Below, piece after piece: positions 59,896-64,000 of a stretch of 64,000 nt of DNA. The stretch's first letter is position 1. Every line of letters starts with the position of its first letter. The stretch is taken from NCBI RefSeq assembly GCF_041296265.1, contig NC_091695.1, positions 16,289,001-16,353,000 of the forward strand, written 5' to 3'. The DNA comes from Equus caballus (lineage: Eukaryota; Chordata; Mammalia; Perissodactyla; Equidae). The notes beneath the pieces are model-generated. The model saw nothing but the letters and a program-made list of their open reading frames with translations. It had not been told where the DNA came from and did not search any database. A program made the translations under genes and the position numbers.

Positions 59896-60893
59896 TTATA
59901 TTTTATCACAGAACAATCTAATATTGATTAACTTCTTGAGTGTATCTTTCACATCTTTGTTTCTGAGGCTGTAGATCAGTGGGTTCAGCATGGGGATGAC
60001 CACTGTGTAAAAGACGGATGCTACCTTGACCATGAGCCATGAACTTTTGGAGTTAGGAACACAGTAGAGAAAAAGGATGCTCCCATGGAAAATGGTAATG
60101 GTGGTTAGGTGGGAGGCACATGTGGAGAAGGCTTTGTGGCGTCCCCTAGTTGAAGGCATCTTCATGACAGTAATAAAAATGAAAACATACGAAGTAAGAA
60201 TGATCATCAGACTGCATATTTCATTGAACGTGGCAGAGACAAACATGATCTGGTTAATGTATGTATCTGAACAGGAAACAGCAACAATGGCACCATGCTC
60301 ACAGCCAAATTATTTATGAAGTTATTCCCACAAAAGGATAAGGTCAACAAAAAACATGTGAATATTAAAGAACAGTATGATGCACCCACCAACAAGGAAC
60401 AAAGCTTCTGAGACATTACAACTGTGTAGACAAGAGGATTACAAACTGCTACAAATCGGTCATATGCCATCGCTGCCAACATGAACATTTCTGTCACGAC
60501 AAATATGCCTGCAAAGAACAACTGCATGATGCATCCTGTGAAGGAGATGGTTCTGTCTTTCACAACCAAATTTTCTAAGAGTTTAGGTGTAACTACTGTA
60601 GAGTAACAGAAATCAACAAAGGATAAGTGGCTGAGAAAAAAGTACATGGGGGTGTGGAGTTTGGGATTGATCTTGATAATCACAATCATGCCCAGGTTCC
60701 CCACCACTGTGATTGCGTAGATGGTCAGGAATACCAAGAACAGGGGCAACTGGAGTTCTGGATATTCTGAGAAGCCCAAAAGAACAAAGGTGACTCTGCC
60801 ACTCTGGTTTTCTTTGTTCCTGTGGACAAAATATGAAAGTTTATCCACAGAAGTAAGAACCAAAATTTGAAATAAGTAAAAGAATAGAAGCAT
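59896..60893 (-). pseudogene. OR5D13-like olfactory receptor pseudogene, one frameshift
   Basis: A near-complete OR5D-type receptor. The first segment (60893 to about 60303) has [19 protein letters not shown] in TM1, [54 protein letters not shown], and [12 protein letters not shown]. There one base is missing near 60305; the other frame then carries [32 protein letters not shown] (TM5), [30 protein letters not shown] and the stop at 59896. About five residues are also missing in frame in TM4 ([10 protein letters not shown] against the family's longer SY-W-GIVCSL). The standard start codon is not present: where the family begins, the sequence is VHRNKENQS, and the nearest in-frame ATG adds 23 residues before that H. 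Other motifs are well kept, so inactivation may be fairly recent. Confidence 0.92.
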
Positions 60894-63800
60894 TGAGAAG
60901 TTCGATGCGTCTCTATTAAGAGTGTTGCTGAAAATGCTACACTTCCACTGTTACATTATTTCAAAAGTTAGTCTTCACTTATGTGATGATTACATAGTAA
61001 ATAATAATTTTGTGTAAGTGGAATAATCAAAAACAAAGTTAAGACAGGAAGGATGAAAAACAGAGTAGACATCGTTATGTTTCAAATAATAAAATTCGAT
61101 TTCCTCATAGATAGCTAATGCCAGTCATGAGGGGTAGATCAACTCTGCTGAATCTCAGCTTAGTAAAACTAATTGTATTAGAGGAAATACCTATCATGAG
61201 TTTCTACAGTTTCTTCCGTCTCACCTCTTCAGCTGTGAGATAATTAACTTATATGTTAAAAAAATTTTGAAATGCTAACATTCCTACAAAATGATCAATT
61301 TAATAGCTTCTTTGTTGTTCTGTGTTCTTTCCAGTGCCCTTCTGACTCCTAGTAACACAGTAGTCTCGGGACGTTCTGGAGCTGTGCTGTAGATGTATTA
61401 TAATCTTTTCACTTTTGTAGAACCAATTTTGAAAATGTTTAAATATTATTGATTGCATATTACATTATGCATCAGGAGGCATTCACAATGAAATGTATAC
61501 TGTGTCTTCAGTGATAACAGTTGAAACAATATTGAACAAAAAGCTCTTCATTTTCCAATGTAGCAAATTTTTTAAGTTGGGTAAGTGACAAACAATAAGA
61601 ACTATGAAGTACTTGAAAATGCATATAAATTTCAGAGTGCAGGAAAAATTAAATTTAAAGCTTTTCCAAAGACCAGTGTCAGGATAGAGAACTACCTCAA
61701 CACGGCACCATAGTATTTCTTGAATATTACTTGATATCAGTAGGTATTTCCTCAGGAGTAAAATGAGCATAGTAATAGTATAAAATTTAAGTCACTAGAA
61801 AGGAAATAGGTACTTTGATAACGAATTGAAAGGTTATATGATATGACATCATGCACAGCAGATATTTAGCTTTCTTTTTTATTGGATTTATGAGTAATTG
61901 GTATGACATCAAAAACCTTATTCGGTTATGCAAATCAGGCCAAGCATGTACAAGTGTCAACAGGTGGGGACACTTTGGAATAGAATGTAGAATTTTTTTC
62001 CTACAGAACCCACACAACGGAAATACTATGGGATTTCTTTGGGTACTTCATCTAAGATGCATAATAAATGTTCCACATTCTCCTACAGGTTTTTTCACCA
62101 CAATAGAATATTCTCAGATCCCCACATTCTTCTGCCTGTAGGAAAGATATCTTCCAAAACCCAACTCCATGACAGATAGTTCCTCTGTAAAAATCCTTCA
62201 TAAGGTCTTAGCTGTGGAAAGATGGAGTATGGCAATTTTTCCCAGCCACATTCCTTCAATTTAAAATACTTTATGCAGCATCGAAGGAACAATTTTCCAT
62301 GATTACTTTAACCTAACTGCCAATGACATTTAAGATTTCAAATACTTTTTATTAGTTAACACATGAAGTTTACATAATTCAGCCTGACTTTTCCAAAAAT
62401 TATTGTATCTATAAATTCAATCTCATTATCACTTAAATTCTTTTTTAGTCATGATGGAGTTATCAAGCTCTGTTACGTAACACATGCTCATTTACTTATA
62501 GTTTATTTTCCCATTTTATCCTCACTCTTATAATGTTTTATTTTGCCACCTACCATTATTGGCATTGCTCACTGTTTCTTCTCTTTTGTATACATACAAA
62601 CTTAATATTTATATCTCACAATTACCATGTGCTATATCCTATCATTCACAAATGTGATAGTTTGTCACTTTCTTCCTCAGAGATCATAGGAAGTGTGAAG
62701 ACAAGGCCCATTTTTTATTATTCTCTTTTGCCAAAATGTTTATTTCATTGCCGAGTACATTGTGGCCACCCAATGAGAAAACCAGGATGAATATCATTTG
62801 AAAGAAAAGAATTAGAATATGATAATGTAAACCCTCTCCTAGTCAAACTAAGTGGATTTGTGGGCTCTTTGTTCTGCGCATGTGTTTGTGTACTGCAAAG
62901 ATCACTAAAACTCCATATTTACCTTTAAAGTAAAAGAAAAGAGACTGAATCGACTCACCTAAATACAAAAGCACTTGAATGAGTCATTTACTGAAGAATT
63001 CTTTGTTAAGATTAATGAACTCCAGGAGTGCTCCTGCTTGATATTTAATTAAGAGAAACAGATTTGAAAACACTAGTAGGAGTCCAGAGAATATTTCATT
63101 AAATACTTCCTATAAGTTACTTTTTTTCCCAACCTATTAGGAAAACTCAGAGATACCAAAGATAAGATCACATCTGAAAACAGAATTCTAACACCAAACT
63201 GTGTTACAAATATATGAATCAAGACCTCAGGGACATGGAGCCTAGAGAATACCACTGAAGTATTGTTTGAAGCCTGCAATTCAAGTAATTAGATGTAACA
63301 CTGTCCCATATGATATCTTCGCTTTATATTTTGTTCCTAAAGCCCTCCTGGGGGCATTTGTATTATCAACTTTACTCAATTAATCTTAAGAAAAATAAAT
63401 AACCCTGTATATGTCTTTAACTTTACAGGGACATAAAAAACAGAAATGTACAAAGGGAGAAAGCATCTATAAGACAATAGCTAGGAGAGTGATTATTAAT
63501 TCATATTGATTTATTTTTCTATTTTCTCATAAAGGTATATTTATGTTCCTATGTTTCTAAATATAGAGCTGCCTAAACAATGTCACATTTTTATTTTTTC
63601 TTTGTTAATTAGTAATGTGTTATAAACCATTTTCTATTTACACTCTCAGTTTTACTAAAAGAAAACAATTTGCGTTGGCCTTTTAAGTGTAAGTACAGAG
63701 GCCTCAAATGTTCATATTTACTATTGAATCTGAAAAACAATTGGGGATTATACATTTCCTAAATATATAAGTTTATGAAAAGGATGATATATTCACTGAT

Positions 63801-64000
63801 TTTGGTAACTCTATCCATCATGCCTTTAAAGACACAAATTAAATTTACCAGTGACTTGATGCAGTAGAGGATTATTTCTTACTAAAGCAAGATAAAGCAT
63901 GCATTTCTAAACATTGACAACTTTGTTCCTTGTAGTATTATAGGGGCTGAGGTTTCTTCCAACTTGTAGCTTACCATCATTATGGGGCTTCTGAAGTTAT
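60894..64000. other. Intergenic, no gene recognised
   Basis: AT-rich DNA upstream of the last OR5D copy. The longest frames (85-96 codons, for example 61483-61770 on - and 61851-62141 on +) have no recognised motif and overlap each other on both strands. I saw no further OR, SINE or LTR that I could defend. Confidence 0.4.

Noticed and set aside
61483-62141. Overlapping frames of 76-96 codons on both strands
   Set aside because: No family marks on either strand; typical of chance frames in moderately AT-rich DNA.
1-64000. Search for CRISPR-like, operon-like or phage-like systems
   Set aside because: The DNA is clearly mammalian; the regular short repeats present are microsatellites and SINE modules.

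Overview
This window is mammalian nuclear DNA, AT-rich and full of interspersed repeats, from an olfactory receptor (OR) gene cluster. At least fourteen tRNA-derived SINE copies of the equine repetitive element (ERE) type, several with target-site duplications I could align by eye, point to a perissodactyl (horse, donkey, rhinoceros or tapir), most likely a horse-like species. All genes I can support are single-coding-exon class II ORs or their remains. No rRNA, tRNA, CRISPR or operon-like structure is present.

Layout: on the + strand are an OR5W2-like gene (6912-7844) with a stop just before TM7 and a 3' OR remnant (11039-11299). All other OR loci are on the - strand: an intact OR (15849-16781, possibly the counterpart of human OR9M1P), two broken OR5L-like copies (24658-25592 and 28819-29330), an OR5D18-like gene with one extra base (36035-36974), an OR5D14-like 3' fragment (42488-42720), an intact OR5D13-like gene (46442-47389), a multiply broken OR5D-family copy (55435-56260) and an OR5D13-like copy with a frameshift (59896-60893). 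From recalled family sequences, this order and strand pattern matches the human 11q11 block OR5D13-OR5D14-OR5D18-OR5L2 ... OR5W2, read in reverse. Two of ten OR loci look intact; two more are disabled by a single-base change.

The intergenic DNA holds EREs, old L1 3' ends in both orientations, L2 and MIR remnants, short hAT transposons (MER5A, MER20 and one more), MaLR-type LTR fossils and one endogenous-retrovirus pol fragment beside the truncated OR5D14-like remnant. Three EREs lie inside older L1 copies, giving a relative age order.

Intact genes here would each encode a G-protein-coupled odorant receptor of the olfactory sensory neuron, normally expressed one allele per cell; they do not form a pathway together. 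I saw no convincing new biological system. The best leads are the single-base OR lesions, a 68-bp near-perfect direct duplication at the broken end of one OR copy, and three unassigned stretches (10087-11038, 13490-14380, 52570-53000).
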